NCBI GenBank assembly: GCA_955652345.1 | Contig: CATPBV010000025.1 | Location: forward strand, 1 to 10,665 | Source of the DNA: an uncultured Solirubrobacteraceae bacterium | Lineage (GTDB): Bacteria > Actinomycetota > Thermoleophilia > Solirubrobacterales > Solirubrobacteraceae | Length of the DNA: 10,665 nucleotides | Direction of reading: 5' to 3' | In this document: positions 1 to 6,098 of the stretch, piece by piece | Layout: every line of letters begins with the position of its first letter | Numbering within the stretch: position 1 is the stretch's first letter | Program-made: the position numbers and the translations under genes | Notes under the pieces: model-generated | Seen by the model: the letters and a program-made list of their open reading frames with translations, nothing else | Database searches by the model: none | Told to the model about the DNA's origin: nothing

Positions 1-711
1 GTACAGCGCCGGCCTCGGGTAGACCACCGACGGCGTGCTCGAGTCGCTCACCACCTGCAGGTCAGGGACATTGCTGGCCGCGTCGCGTGAGACCTGCCCG
101 ATCACCTGGGAGCGGGTCGCGAGCAGCGTCGTTAGCTGTACGGTGTCAGCCGCACGAAGCACCGGGGAGTCCTTGGCGATGCGGGCGTTGGTCGCCTCGA
201 TGCTCCGCTGAAGCGGCGCCAACGCGGCGTCCACAGTGGCCACGTATTGGTTGACCGCCGAGCCGTTCACGACCTGCTGGTATTGCGCGAGCGCCCCCGT
301 GGCGGCTGCCACCCGCGCGGCGGCGGCCTGTCGGGTGCTTGCCGTGGCGGTCACCTGAACCAGGTTCTGCGCTCCCAGGGTGCTCCCGGTGACCTTGCCG
401 GTCAACGAGCCGGTTCCAACCCCCAGCGTCTGGGCAGCCATGCTGATCACCGGCTTGGAGTCTGCGAGCTGGGCGATCTGCGAGGCGAGGTCGTTTCCGG
501 CGATCACTACCTGGTCGGTGATGCCCTGCTGTGAGAGCACCGTGACCCGGATCAATCCCGACGACTCGTACACGGACGGAAGCGCCGTGCCGACCACATA
601 CGCGAGGCCTCCGACGAGCAGCGAAATGGCCAGGACAACGGCCACCGCCGCGGGCACGAGGCCCGGTTTCGCGCGCGCCGACGGACTCGCAGGATCGGTG
701 GTCTCCGCCAT
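1..711 (-). CDS. Wzz/chain-length determinant-type polysaccharide co-polymerase (partial)
   Basis: The gene reads leftward from an ATG at 711 and stays open to the window edge, giving 237 residues without the C-terminus. A short cytoplasmic tail of about 17 residues is followed by a membrane segment at about residues 18-42 (rich in A, V and L, ending in GGLAYVVGTALP). The beta-strand motif VYESSGLIRVTV comes next, as in the Wzz N-terminal domain. A VQVTATAS motif at about residues 121-128 and Ala/Gln-rich helical stretches follow. The last visible residues contain PSVVYPRPALY, the proline-rich motif that normally precedes the second membrane helix, so the cut falls just before it. Wzz proteins set surface-polysaccharide chain length, and some carry a fused or neighbouring tyrosine kinase, which cannot be seen here. 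The start lies 28 bp after the sugar-phosphotransferase stop, which implies one operon. I see no clear Shine-Dalgarno. Family assignment is good; the specific polymer is unknown. Confidence 0.82.
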   Translation of the reverse strand, partial: MAETTDPASPSARAKPGLVPAAVAVVLAISLLVGGLAYVVGTALPSVYESSGLIRVTVLSQQGITDQVVIAGNDLASQIAQLADSKPVISMAAQTLGVGTGSLTGKVTGSTLGAQNLVQVTATASTRQAAAARVAAATGALAQYQQVVNGSAVNQYVATVDAALAPLQRSIEATNARIAKDSPVLRAADTVQLTTLLATRSQVIGQVSRDAASNVPDLQVVSDSSTPSVVYPRPALY

Positions 712-739
712 CGTGAGCGTGAAGCTAGCTAGCGCGGCG

Positions 740-2314
740 TCATTCTGCGCCGCGTCGGCGAAGCACGGCGCGGACAGTGTCGGCCATCACCCGCAGGTCG
801 GCGAACAAGGACCAGTTACGAACCTGGCGATAGTCGAGGTTGATCCGATGCTCCCAGGAGACCTCGCTGCGGCCACTCACTTGCCAAAGGCCCGTGATCC
901 CGGGTCGCATCTCGCGGCGCATCAGCTCCCAGCCGTCGAGCACCGCGTCCTCGAGCGGGGACAGCGGCCGGGGCCCGACGAGGCTCATCTGCCCGACGAG
1001 CACGTTGAACAGCTGGGGCAGCTCGTCGAGGCTGGTCGTGCGAAGGAACGCGCCCACGCGAGTGGCTCGCTTGGCGGCTTCCTGCTTGGCCTGCTCCACG
1101 TGCACCCCGATCGATCCCGGAGTGAGCTCGATCGCTTCGATCTCGCGCCGGCTCTCGGAGTCGGGTCTGAGCGTTCGGAACTTCAGGATCGAGAACGTGC
1201 GGCCGTGCATGCCAATCCGGCGCTGGCGGAACAGCACCGGCGTTCCGCTGTTGAGCAGGATCGCGGCTGAGATCGCCAGCAGAAGAGGCGACAGCACGAT
1301 CAACAGCGCGCTGGCGCCGACGAAGTCGATCGTCCGTTTGAGCACCGCCCGCCCGCGGCTCCAGCGACGGCCCGGGATGCTGAGGAAGGACAGCCCATCG
1401 GCGTCATACATCAACGCCCGCGGCCCAAGGAGATCGAAGAACCTCGGCACGATGTCGACCGGGCCCCGATAGGCGCTGCAGCCGCGGAGCACGTCAAGGG
1501 TCTTGTAGTCGCGGCTTGCGCTGAACGCGACGATCACCCGGTCGACGCCACCGCCCGCGAGGACCCGCGGGAGCTGATCGATCGTGCCGAGCAGCGGCGG
1601 CCCGTCCGGGCTGCCGGGCTCCGTGCAGTCGTCCACACTCCCGACGACGACCGCCGCGCTGCCGGGGCGTCGCGCGAGCTGCACGACGCGATCGGCGACA
1701 GCGCCCCGGCCGACGATCAGGACCCGTTCGGGCATCGACTTGCGGCGTAGGAGCCGCACGGCCTGCCGGCCGGCATACCAGCCGAGCGGAGCAAGCAGCC
1801 ACGTGAGGATCAGTGGCCCTGGAGCAGCGCGGACTCCCGCCACCTCAGCGGCGATGACCGCGGACCATGCCGCGAACGTCGAGGCCACGATCAGACGGCC
1901 GACTATCTGGAGCGGATGCTGGCGAAGCCACGACGTCCGCCGGTAGGCATCCACCGCGCTGATCGCGCAGATCGCGACGACGGCGACGAAGCCGCGCGCG
2001 AGCCAGCCGCGGAGCCCCGCGTTCAGAGCGCCGGTGACGGACATTGCGCCGAGCACAGCCGCCAGGTCCCAGGTCGCCACGAGAGCCGCCTCGATGCCCT
2101 TGGGGGCTCCCGCGCGCCCGGTGTTGGTGGGGGCCGGGAGCGCCGCCGCGGCGACGAGCAGATCGGACTCAGACCCATTGGAGGCCTGCCACGGATGCAA
2201 GGCCGCAGGCTTGCCATCGCTCATCCTCGGTCCGGCCTTGCCGGCCAGCGGGGGCGCGTGCGAGTCGGGGCTCGTGCGCGCTCCCCATCGAGTCACGTGA
2301 TCACCCAATGACAT
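740..2314 (-). CDS. Polyprenyl-phosphate glycosyl-1-phosphate transferase (EPS/O-antigen initiating enzyme, WbaP type)
   Basis: This membrane enzyme transfers a sugar-1-phosphate to undecaprenyl phosphate, the first step of a lipid-linked repeat unit. From the ATG at 2314 it has 524 residues. There is a polar, Ala/Pro-rich tail of about 75 residues, then four hydrophobic segments (about 77-95, 104-122, 137-158, 166-182). A Rossmann-like CoA_binding_3 region starts at about 197 (VLIVGRGAVADRV). A further membrane segment lies at about 329-353, followed by the Bac_transf catalytic domain. Signatures there are KFRTL (378-382), TSLDELPQLFNVL (427-439), SLVGPRP (444-450) and RPGITGLWQVSGR (470-482). 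I chose the 2314 start because AGGGA lies 8 nt upstream and the start overlaps the end of the upstream glycosyltransferase by 14 nt, as expected for coupled translation. The same frame stays open much further upstream, but only inside that gene. ATG 2224 and GTG 2296 are alternative starts. The sugar cannot be read from sequence. Confidence 0.88.
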   Translation of the reverse strand: MSLGDHVTRWGARTSPDSHAPPLAGKAGPRMSDGKPAALHPWQASNGSESDLLVAAAALPAPTNTGRAGAPKGIEAALVATWDLAAVLGAMSVTGALNAGLRGWLARGFVAVVAICAISAVDAYRRTSWLRQHPLQIVGRLIVASTFAAWSAVIAAEVAGVRAAPGPLILTWLLAPLGWYAGRQAVRLLRRKSMPERVLIVGRGAVADRVVQLARRPGSAAVVVGSVDDCTEPGSPDGPPLLGTIDQLPRVLAGGGVDRVIVAFSASRDYKTLDVLRGCSAYRGPVDIVPRFFDLLGPRALMYDADGLSFLSIPGRRWSRGRAVLKRTIDFVGASALLIVLSPLLLAISAAILLNSGTPVLFRQRRIGMHGRTFSILKFRTLRPDSESRREIEAIELTPGSIGVHVEQAKQEAAKRATRVGAFLRTTSLDELPQLFNVLVGQMSLVGPRPLSPLEDAVLDGWELMRREMRPGITGLWQVSGRSEVSWEHRINLDYRQVRNWSLFADLRVMADTVRAVLRRRGAE

Positions 2315-3614
2315 CCGCGAAATCCCTGACCGGCTTCTGACGCCGGGCTGAGGTCTCCTGATCGAACACCGGCCGGCCTCCGGCGACCGCGCTGTATGTC
2401 GCGCGGATGGCGTCGACCATCGACGAGAACGCGAACAGTCTCCTGACGCGTTCACGCGAGGCTTGGCCCATGGCCTCCCGAAGCTCGGGGCGCCGGTGCA
2501 GCGCCGTGACGCATTCGCACACCATCTCGATGTCGCCCGGGGCCACCAGGTACCCCGTCCGCCCGGCCTGCACCTGCTCACAGACGCCGCCGACGTCATA
2601 GGCGACGACGGGGAGCGAAGCCGACATCGCCTCGAGCACGACGAGCGGGCAAGCCTCCCAGGCCGAGGTGTGAAGCAGGACGTCCGCGGCCGCATAAGCG
2701 ACCTCGGGAGCGAGTCCCGAATCGAGCGCGACCACTCCGGCTGCCTCGAGCTCCCCCGCAAGCACGGTCCCCTCGAGACCGTCGCACAGTGCGAGCACAG
2801 TCGCCGCGCCGCGAAGCCCGCGAGCGATCGGCGCGAGCTCCTGCGGGCGCTTCTGGGCGCCGATGCGTCCGACCCAGACCGCCACGAACTCATCCTGCGG
2901 CAGTCCCAGCCTGCGCCGGGCAGCGGCCTTCGCAACTGCGGGAGCGAGTGAGAGCCCCGTGGGAATAACCCGGATCCGCCCCGTCGGCGTCACACGCCAG
3001 CGCTCGGCTGCGGCTCGTCCCGATAACGAGACAGTGACGACCGCGGCGTGGTACCGATGAGCCATCTCCCGCTCGAACAGCGCATACGACGCACGCAGCG
3101 GCGACTGGACGAGCCGCTCGAATGCCCAGCCGTGCGGCGTGTACACGGATGGGATCCCGGCTCGCCGCCCGGCGAGAGCGGCCAGCAGGCTCGCCTTGGT
3201 GCTGTGGCCGTGGATCACGGACACGCTGCGCTCGCGGCACCAGCGCACCAGCGCGCGAACGGCAGCGACGTCCTCGAGCGGATGCGGCGAGCGGCGCACC
3301 ACGATCGGAAGGAGCTCCACACCCAGCTCCTGAAGCCCGGAGCTCTCCAGGGCCCGCTCGGGTCCGGCGACCGTCACCGGCCAGCCGGCGCGGGCCAATC
3401 CTCGTGCGAGGTTCGCGACGTACCGCGGCACGCCGCCCGTCTCGGGCTGGAAGACCTCCAGGACGTGCAGGGGCGGTGCCGGCACGGACCGGGGTTGCGC
3501 GCCGTTGGTCGCGGGCCTCGCGCCGTCGCGCAGCTCGAGGGCAGGAGCGAGCTCGCGGCTCGAGATCGGCACGACCTGAGCTATTCGCGAGTCGGGCACC
3601 TGTAGATGGGGCAC
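2301..3614 (-). CDS. GT4-family glycosyltransferase of polysaccharide operon
   Basis: A cytoplasmic GT-B retaining glycosyltransferase of 437 residues, expected to add a nucleotide-activated sugar to the growing lipid-linked repeat. The start is a GTG at 3614. The first 45 or so residues are a poorly conserved, Pro/Ala-rich extension, so a later start is possible. The acceptor-side domain begins at VLEVFQPETGGVPRYVANLA (51-70), with the usual Gly-rich turn. HGHSTKASL (135-143) and YTPHGWAFE (158-166) follow. In the donor-side domain are RVIPTG (215-220), VGRIGAQKRP (248-257; R250 and K255 at the usual phosphate-contact positions) and the EX7E motif at E320/E328 within HTSAWEACPLVVLEAM. It is the first gene of the leftward operon, and its stop overlaps the next start. 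The donor and linkage are not predictable. Confidence 0.88.
   Translation of the reverse strand: MPHLQVPDSRIAQVVPISSRELAPALELRDGARPATNGAQPRSVPAPPLHVLEVFQPETGGVPRYVANLARGLARAGWPVTVAGPERALESSGLQELGVELLPIVVRRSPHPLEDVAAVRALVRWCRERSVSVIHGHSTKASLLAALAGRRAGIPSVYTPHGWAFERLVQSPLRASYALFEREMAHRYHAAVVTVSLSGRAAAERWRVTPTGRIRVIPTGLSLAPAVAKAAARRRLGLPQDEFVAVWVGRIGAQKRPQELAPIARGLRGAATVLALCDGLEGTVLAGELEAAGVVALDSGLAPEVAYAAADVLLHTSAWEACPLVVLEAMSASLPVVAYDVGGVCEQVQAGRTGYLVAPGDIEMVCECVTALHRRPELREAMGQASRERVRRLFAFSSMVDAIRATYSAVAGGRPVFDQETSARRQKPVRDFADVIG
2323..2327 (-). promoter_or_regulatory. Ribosome binding site for the sugar phosphotransferase
   Basis: AGGGA on the minus strand, 8 nt before the ATG at 2314 and inside the 3' end of the preceding glycosyltransferase gene. 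It is the main reason to prefer this start over internal alternatives. Confidence 0.5.
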
Positions 3615-3690
3615 TCAGCCCCAATGTGGAAGATCGCGTGCTTCCAGAGGTCGGACATACTCGCTCGTCAACGCCTCCCTTACGCGCGTC

Positions 3691-3703
3691 GATGCCTGGC
3701 ATC
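3691..3703. repeat. Perfect 13-bp palindrome, candidate operator or leader hairpin
   Basis: GATGCCTGGCATC has two perfect 6-bp arms around a single T. It lies about 80 bp upstream of the leftward glycosyltransferase start and downstream of the candidate leftward -10 element, so it would fall in the 5' leader of that mRNA. A repressor site is more likely than a terminator: a 1-nt loop is too tight for a stable hairpin with these arms, and no T-run follows. The structure is seen directly; the function is inferred. Confidence 0.35.
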
Positions 3704-3723
3704 TACCAACAAGCGGCGGCGGC

Positions 3724-3752
3724 ACTCTACCAAGCTGGGACAGGGATGACCA
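3724..3752 (-). promoter_or_regulatory. Candidate leftward promoter for the polysaccharide operon
   Basis: On the minus strand, TGGTCA (3752-3747) and TAGAGT (3729-3724) are 17 bp apart. Each matches four of six bases of the housekeeping TTGACA/TATAAT consensus. The start of transcription would fall near 3717, leaving a leader of about 100 nt that includes the 13-bp palindrome. The match is weak, and other sites cannot be excluded. Confidence 0.28.
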
Positions 3753-3825
3753 GGGGTCAGCTATGAGCACGCCTGCTTTCTCCCGATCCACGGAAATGCC
3801 CGGATTTCGGTGCATATTCGGACGC

Positions 3826-3839
3826 GAACGTTTTCGTTC
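3826..3839. repeat. Inverted repeat GAACG-N4-CGTTC, copy 1 (candidate operator)
   Basis: GAACGTTTTCGTTC has perfect 5-bp arms and a 4-bp spacer, and is followed by A. It is the left member of a pair 45 bp apart, start to start. It lies between the candidate leftward and rightward promoters, about 125 bp upstream of the rightward -35. This suggests the binding site of a dimeric regulator. Confidence 0.5.
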
Positions 3840-3870
3840 AGTTGAATCGACGGGCCAAGGATGGGCACCG

Positions 3871-3884
3871 GAACGCGTTCGTTC
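3871..3884. repeat. Inverted repeat GAACG-N4-CGTTC, copy 2 (candidate operator)
   Basis: GAACGCGTTCGTTC differs from copy 1 at only two bases, both in the spacer, and is also followed by A. The arms are identical. The first ten bases, GAACGCGTTC, are themselves a perfect palindrome, so the exact half-site spacing used by a regulator is ambiguous. Confidence 0.5.
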
Positions 3885-3950
3885 AATAAAGCGACGACGC
3901 GGGCTTCACGACAACGGCATCGAAGCCGCCAGTGCGTGTCGGGTCCCGAC

Positions 3951-3980
3951 TTGGCGAGCCCACCTCCGCGGGCTTAGACT
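3951..3980 (+). promoter_or_regulatory. Candidate promoter giving a leaderless mRNA for the rightward glycosyltransferase
   Basis: TTGGCG (3951-3956), an 18-bp spacer and TAGACT (3975-3980). Each hexamer matches four of six consensus bases. If the last -10 base is at -7, transcription begins at 3987, exactly the G of the GTG start codon. No Shine-Dalgarno-like purine run stands at useful spacing apart from a GGGG at 3981-3984, which is too close to the start. Leaderless transcripts with this spacing are common in actinobacteria. Confidence 0.45.
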
Positions 3981-3986
3981 GGGGTC

Positions 3987-5189
3987 GTGCCGGTCCGTCC
4001 AGCCAGCTCCGAGGGCGCCGCTAGCGTCAAGACCGCGGTGGTGCACGACTTCCTGCTCGACCTTCGTGGCGGGGAGCGAGTGTTCGCCGCCCTGTGCAAC
4101 GTGTGGCCAGAGGCGGACATCTTCACGGCGGTGTACGACGAGGCAGGGACCAACGGGTGGTTCGCGGGCCGACGGATCCACACGTCGTTCCTCCAGCGAC
4201 TGCGGCCGTCGGCGCGCAACTTCAGGGCGCTTCTGCCGCTGTACCCCGCTGCGATCGAGGCGCTCGACCTGTCGGGATATGAGCTCGTCGTCTCGAGCTC
4301 TTCGGCCTGGGCCCACGGCGTCATCTGCGGTCCTGGAACCGTTCATGTCAGCTATTGCCACAACCCGTTCCGCTATGCATGGAACGACCGCGATCAGACG
4401 CTCGCGAGGCGACGCGATCCGATCACGCGGGAGCTGCTGCGTGCTGCGTTCAGGCGTTGGCGCCGGTGGGACTGGGTGGCGGCTCAGCAGACCGACCGAT
4501 ACGTCGCCAACTCTCGCACCACTCAGGCGCGGATCCGCCAGTACTTCGGACGTGAGTCGAACATCGTCTACCCGCCGGTCGAGACCCGCCGGTTCTCCCC
4601 CGGCCACGTCGACGACCACTACGCGCTCGTCTCGGAGCTGATGCCACACAAGCAGATCGACGCCGCGATCGCCGCGTTCAACCGCCTGCGTCTGCCGCTG
4701 GTCGTCGTCGGCGCCGGACCTCAAGCCGGACGGCTTCGAGCGGCCGCGGGACCGACGATCCAGTTCACCGGACGCTTGCCGGACGGGGCCGTGGTCGAGA
4801 TCCTCCGAAGCGCCCGGGCCCTGATCGTGACCGCCGTCGAGGAGTTCGGGATCGCGTCGGTCGAAGCTCAGGCGGCGGGGCGCCCAGTGATCGCGCGCAG
4901 GGGCGGGGGAGCGCTCGAAACCGTGATCGACGGAGTCACCGGGTGCTACTGGTCGGGGGGTCCGGACGAGCTCGCCAAGGCGATCCTGCAGTTCGACGAC
5001 GACGCGGTCGATCCGCATGTGTGCGTGCGCAACGCCTCGAGGTTCGACACGTCGCGCTTCAGCGCCGGGATCCTCTCCGAGGTGGACGCCGCCCGAGCCG
5101 GCCACGTCGAGTCGCTCCAGGTCGAGCGCCGGCCGCTGCCGTCAACGCGGCTCGTGCGCATCGCAGGTCGAAGCGCCCCGCGCCCCTGA
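3987..5189 (+). CDS. GT4-family glycosyltransferase (WbaZ-like, mannosyltransferase type)
   Basis: A 400-residue GT-B glycosyltransferase from a GTG start at 3987. It carries the signature of a well-marked subgroup of GT4 enzymes often annotated as mannosyltransferases in O-antigen or EPS loci. The motifs are VVHDFLLDLRGGERVF (18-33), TSFLQRL (66-72), SGYELVVSSSSAWAHGV (96-112), SYCHNPFRYAW (122-132), VANSRTTQARI (173-183) and YPPVETRRFSPG (195-206). The donor-site EX7E is E285/E293 in EEFGIASVEA, and GRPVIARRGGGALETVIDG (298-316) ends the core. The C-terminal 40 or so residues are Arg/Pro-rich and not conserved. It diverges from the leftward operon and probably adds a sugar to the same polymer. 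Mannose as donor is a family-level guess. No membrane segment or signal peptide is seen. Confidence 0.88.
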   Translation: MPVRPASSEGAASVKTAVVHDFLLDLRGGERVFAALCNVWPEADIFTAVYDEAGTNGWFAGRRIHTSFLQRLRPSARNFRALLPLYPAAIEALDLSGYELVVSSSSAWAHGVICGPGTVHVSYCHNPFRYAWNDRDQTLARRRDPITRELLRAAFRRWRRWDWVAAQQTDRYVANSRTTQARIRQYFGRESNIVYPPVETRRFSPGHVDDHYALVSELMPHKQIDAAIAAFNRLRLPLVVVGAGPQAGRLRAAAGPTIQFTGRLPDGAVVEILRSARALIVTAVEEFGIASVEAQAAGRPVIARRGGGALETVIDGVTGCYWSGGPDELAKAILQFDDDAVDPHVCVRNASRFDTSRFSAGILSEVDAARAGHVESLQVERRPLPSTRLVRIAGRSAPRP

Positions 5190-5315
5190 CGCTCCGTGCG
5201 CTCACCCGCGTCCGCTCGGCGACTCGGACGGCAAGCTCGTCGTTTCGGCGCTCCTCGAGCGGAGAACGCCCGTAGAAGTCCGGTGCGACCCGGGCGGCAT
5301 GTAAAAGTTCGCACG

Positions 5316-6094
5316 TTGACCATTCACTGAACGGCCGCGTCGCGCTGGTCACCGGCGTCAGCCGGCGAGCAGGGATCGGGTTCGCGATCGCCCACCAGCT
5401 GCTCGACCAGGGGGCCAGCGTTCTCATTCATTCCTGGCCGACTCACGACGAAAGCAGCCGTGGGGCGCCGATCCTGGGGGCATGGGCGCCGTCGTCGATG
5501 GGTTGGGCGGGCTCGGCCCCCACCTGGCTCACATCGAGGCGGACCTGGCCGCAGCGGACGCCCCGCTGCGGGTGATCGAGCACGCCCGCACTCAGTTCGG
5601 CGCGGTCGATGCCTTGATCGCCAATCATGCCCACTCTTGCGACGGTGGACTGGAGGCGGTGACCGCCGCCGAGCTCGACCTCGCCTGGGCGGTCAACGCG
5701 CGCGCTGTTGTGCTGCTGGTGCAGGCGTTCGCGGCAGGCCATGACGACGCCACGCGGCGCCGGGCGCATCGTCCTGTTCACTTCAGGGCAGCACCTGGCG
5801 CCGATGGCCGGGGAGCTGGCCTACGCGATCAGCAAGGGCGCTGTGCACCAGATGACCCGCTCGCTGGCTGACGCGCTCGCCGATCGCGGGATCACGGTCA
5901 ACGCGATCAACCCGGGTCCCGTCGACACCGGCTGGCCCTCGAACGAGCTACGCGAGCTACTGCGTCCAGCCTTTCCGCGCGGCCGCTGGGGACGACTGGA
6001 CGACATCGCCGCGGTCGTCCGGTGGCTCATCTCTGACGAGAGCGCTTGGATCACCGGTCAGGTGATCGACGCTGAGGGAGGCTTCCGCCGCTGA
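5316..6094 (+). pseudogene. Frameshifted short-chain dehydrogenase/reductase (SDR), 3-oxoacyl-ACP reductase-like
   Basis: Three reading-frame segments together spell one classical SDR of about 259 residues. Segment 1 (5318 to about 5451) has LNGRVALVTGVSRRAGIG, the NAD(P)-binding Gly motif. Segment 2 (about 5455-5751) has HIEADL and DALIANHA, matching the usual NNAG region, then AWAVNARAV. Segment 3 (about 5753-6094) has LFTSGQH (Ser codon at 5783), YAISK (Tyr at 5822, Lys at 5834), ITVNAINPGPVDTGW and WITGQVIDAEGGFRR. A base seems lost in the AAA tract near 5451-5454 and one gained near 5752, so the frame is restored downstream. No in-frame ATG, GTG or TTG precedes segment 1; a TTG at 5316 is one base out of frame, which may be a third lesion. 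Catalytic residues are intact, suggesting recent decay or sequence error. The 126 bp before it hold no gene I can support. Substrate unknown. Confidence 0.78.
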
Positions 6095-6098
6095 GTCG

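Larger units (their letters stand above)
3615..3986. other. Divergent intergenic region between two glycosyltransferase genes
   Basis: This 372-bp stretch between two outward-facing genes holds no gene I can support. It contains parts with lower GC than the flanking genes (about 3780-3890), two near-identical inverted repeats, a 13-bp palindrome, and one candidate promoter in each direction. These are listed separately. The layout is that of a regulatory hub controlling the leftward polysaccharide operon and the rightward glycosyltransferase. Confidence 0.7.

Noticed and set aside
724..733. GCTAGCTAGC palindrome between the phosphotransferase and Wzz genes
   Set aside because: It is short and self-overlapping (a repeated GCTA unit), with no other sign of regulation; probably chance.
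380..1270. 296-residue plus-strand open frame opposite the Wzz and phosphotransferase genes
   Set aside because: It spans two well-supported minus-strand genes and shows no family motif; an antisense shadow.
2315..2935. Upstream extension of the phosphotransferase frame, giving 731 residues
   Set aside because: The extra 207 residues are Arg/Ser-rich and lie wholly inside the preceding glycosyltransferase in another frame; the real start is supported by an RBS at 2323-2327.
3826..3884. LexA/SOS boxes
   Set aside because: The half-sites GAAC and GTTC are 6 bp apart rather than the 4 bp of the known actinobacterial/Bacillus box, and the neighbouring genes are not SOS genes.
3906..5105. 399-residue open frame on the minus strand opposite the glycosyltransferase at 3987-5189
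   Set aside because: It has no recognisable motif and is rich in Arg, Asp and Gly as expected for antisense reading of GC-rich coding DNA; the plus-strand frame carries full GT4 motifs.
5441..5760. Programmed ribosomal frameshifting in the SDR gene
   Set aside because: Two opposite shifts would be needed, with no slippery heptamer or stimulatory structure seen, and there is no normal start codon; decay or sequence error is simpler.
6095..6098. Bidirectional terminator between the convergent SDR and fusion genes
   Set aside because: Only 4 bp separate the stop codons and I see no convincing hairpin with a T-run around them.
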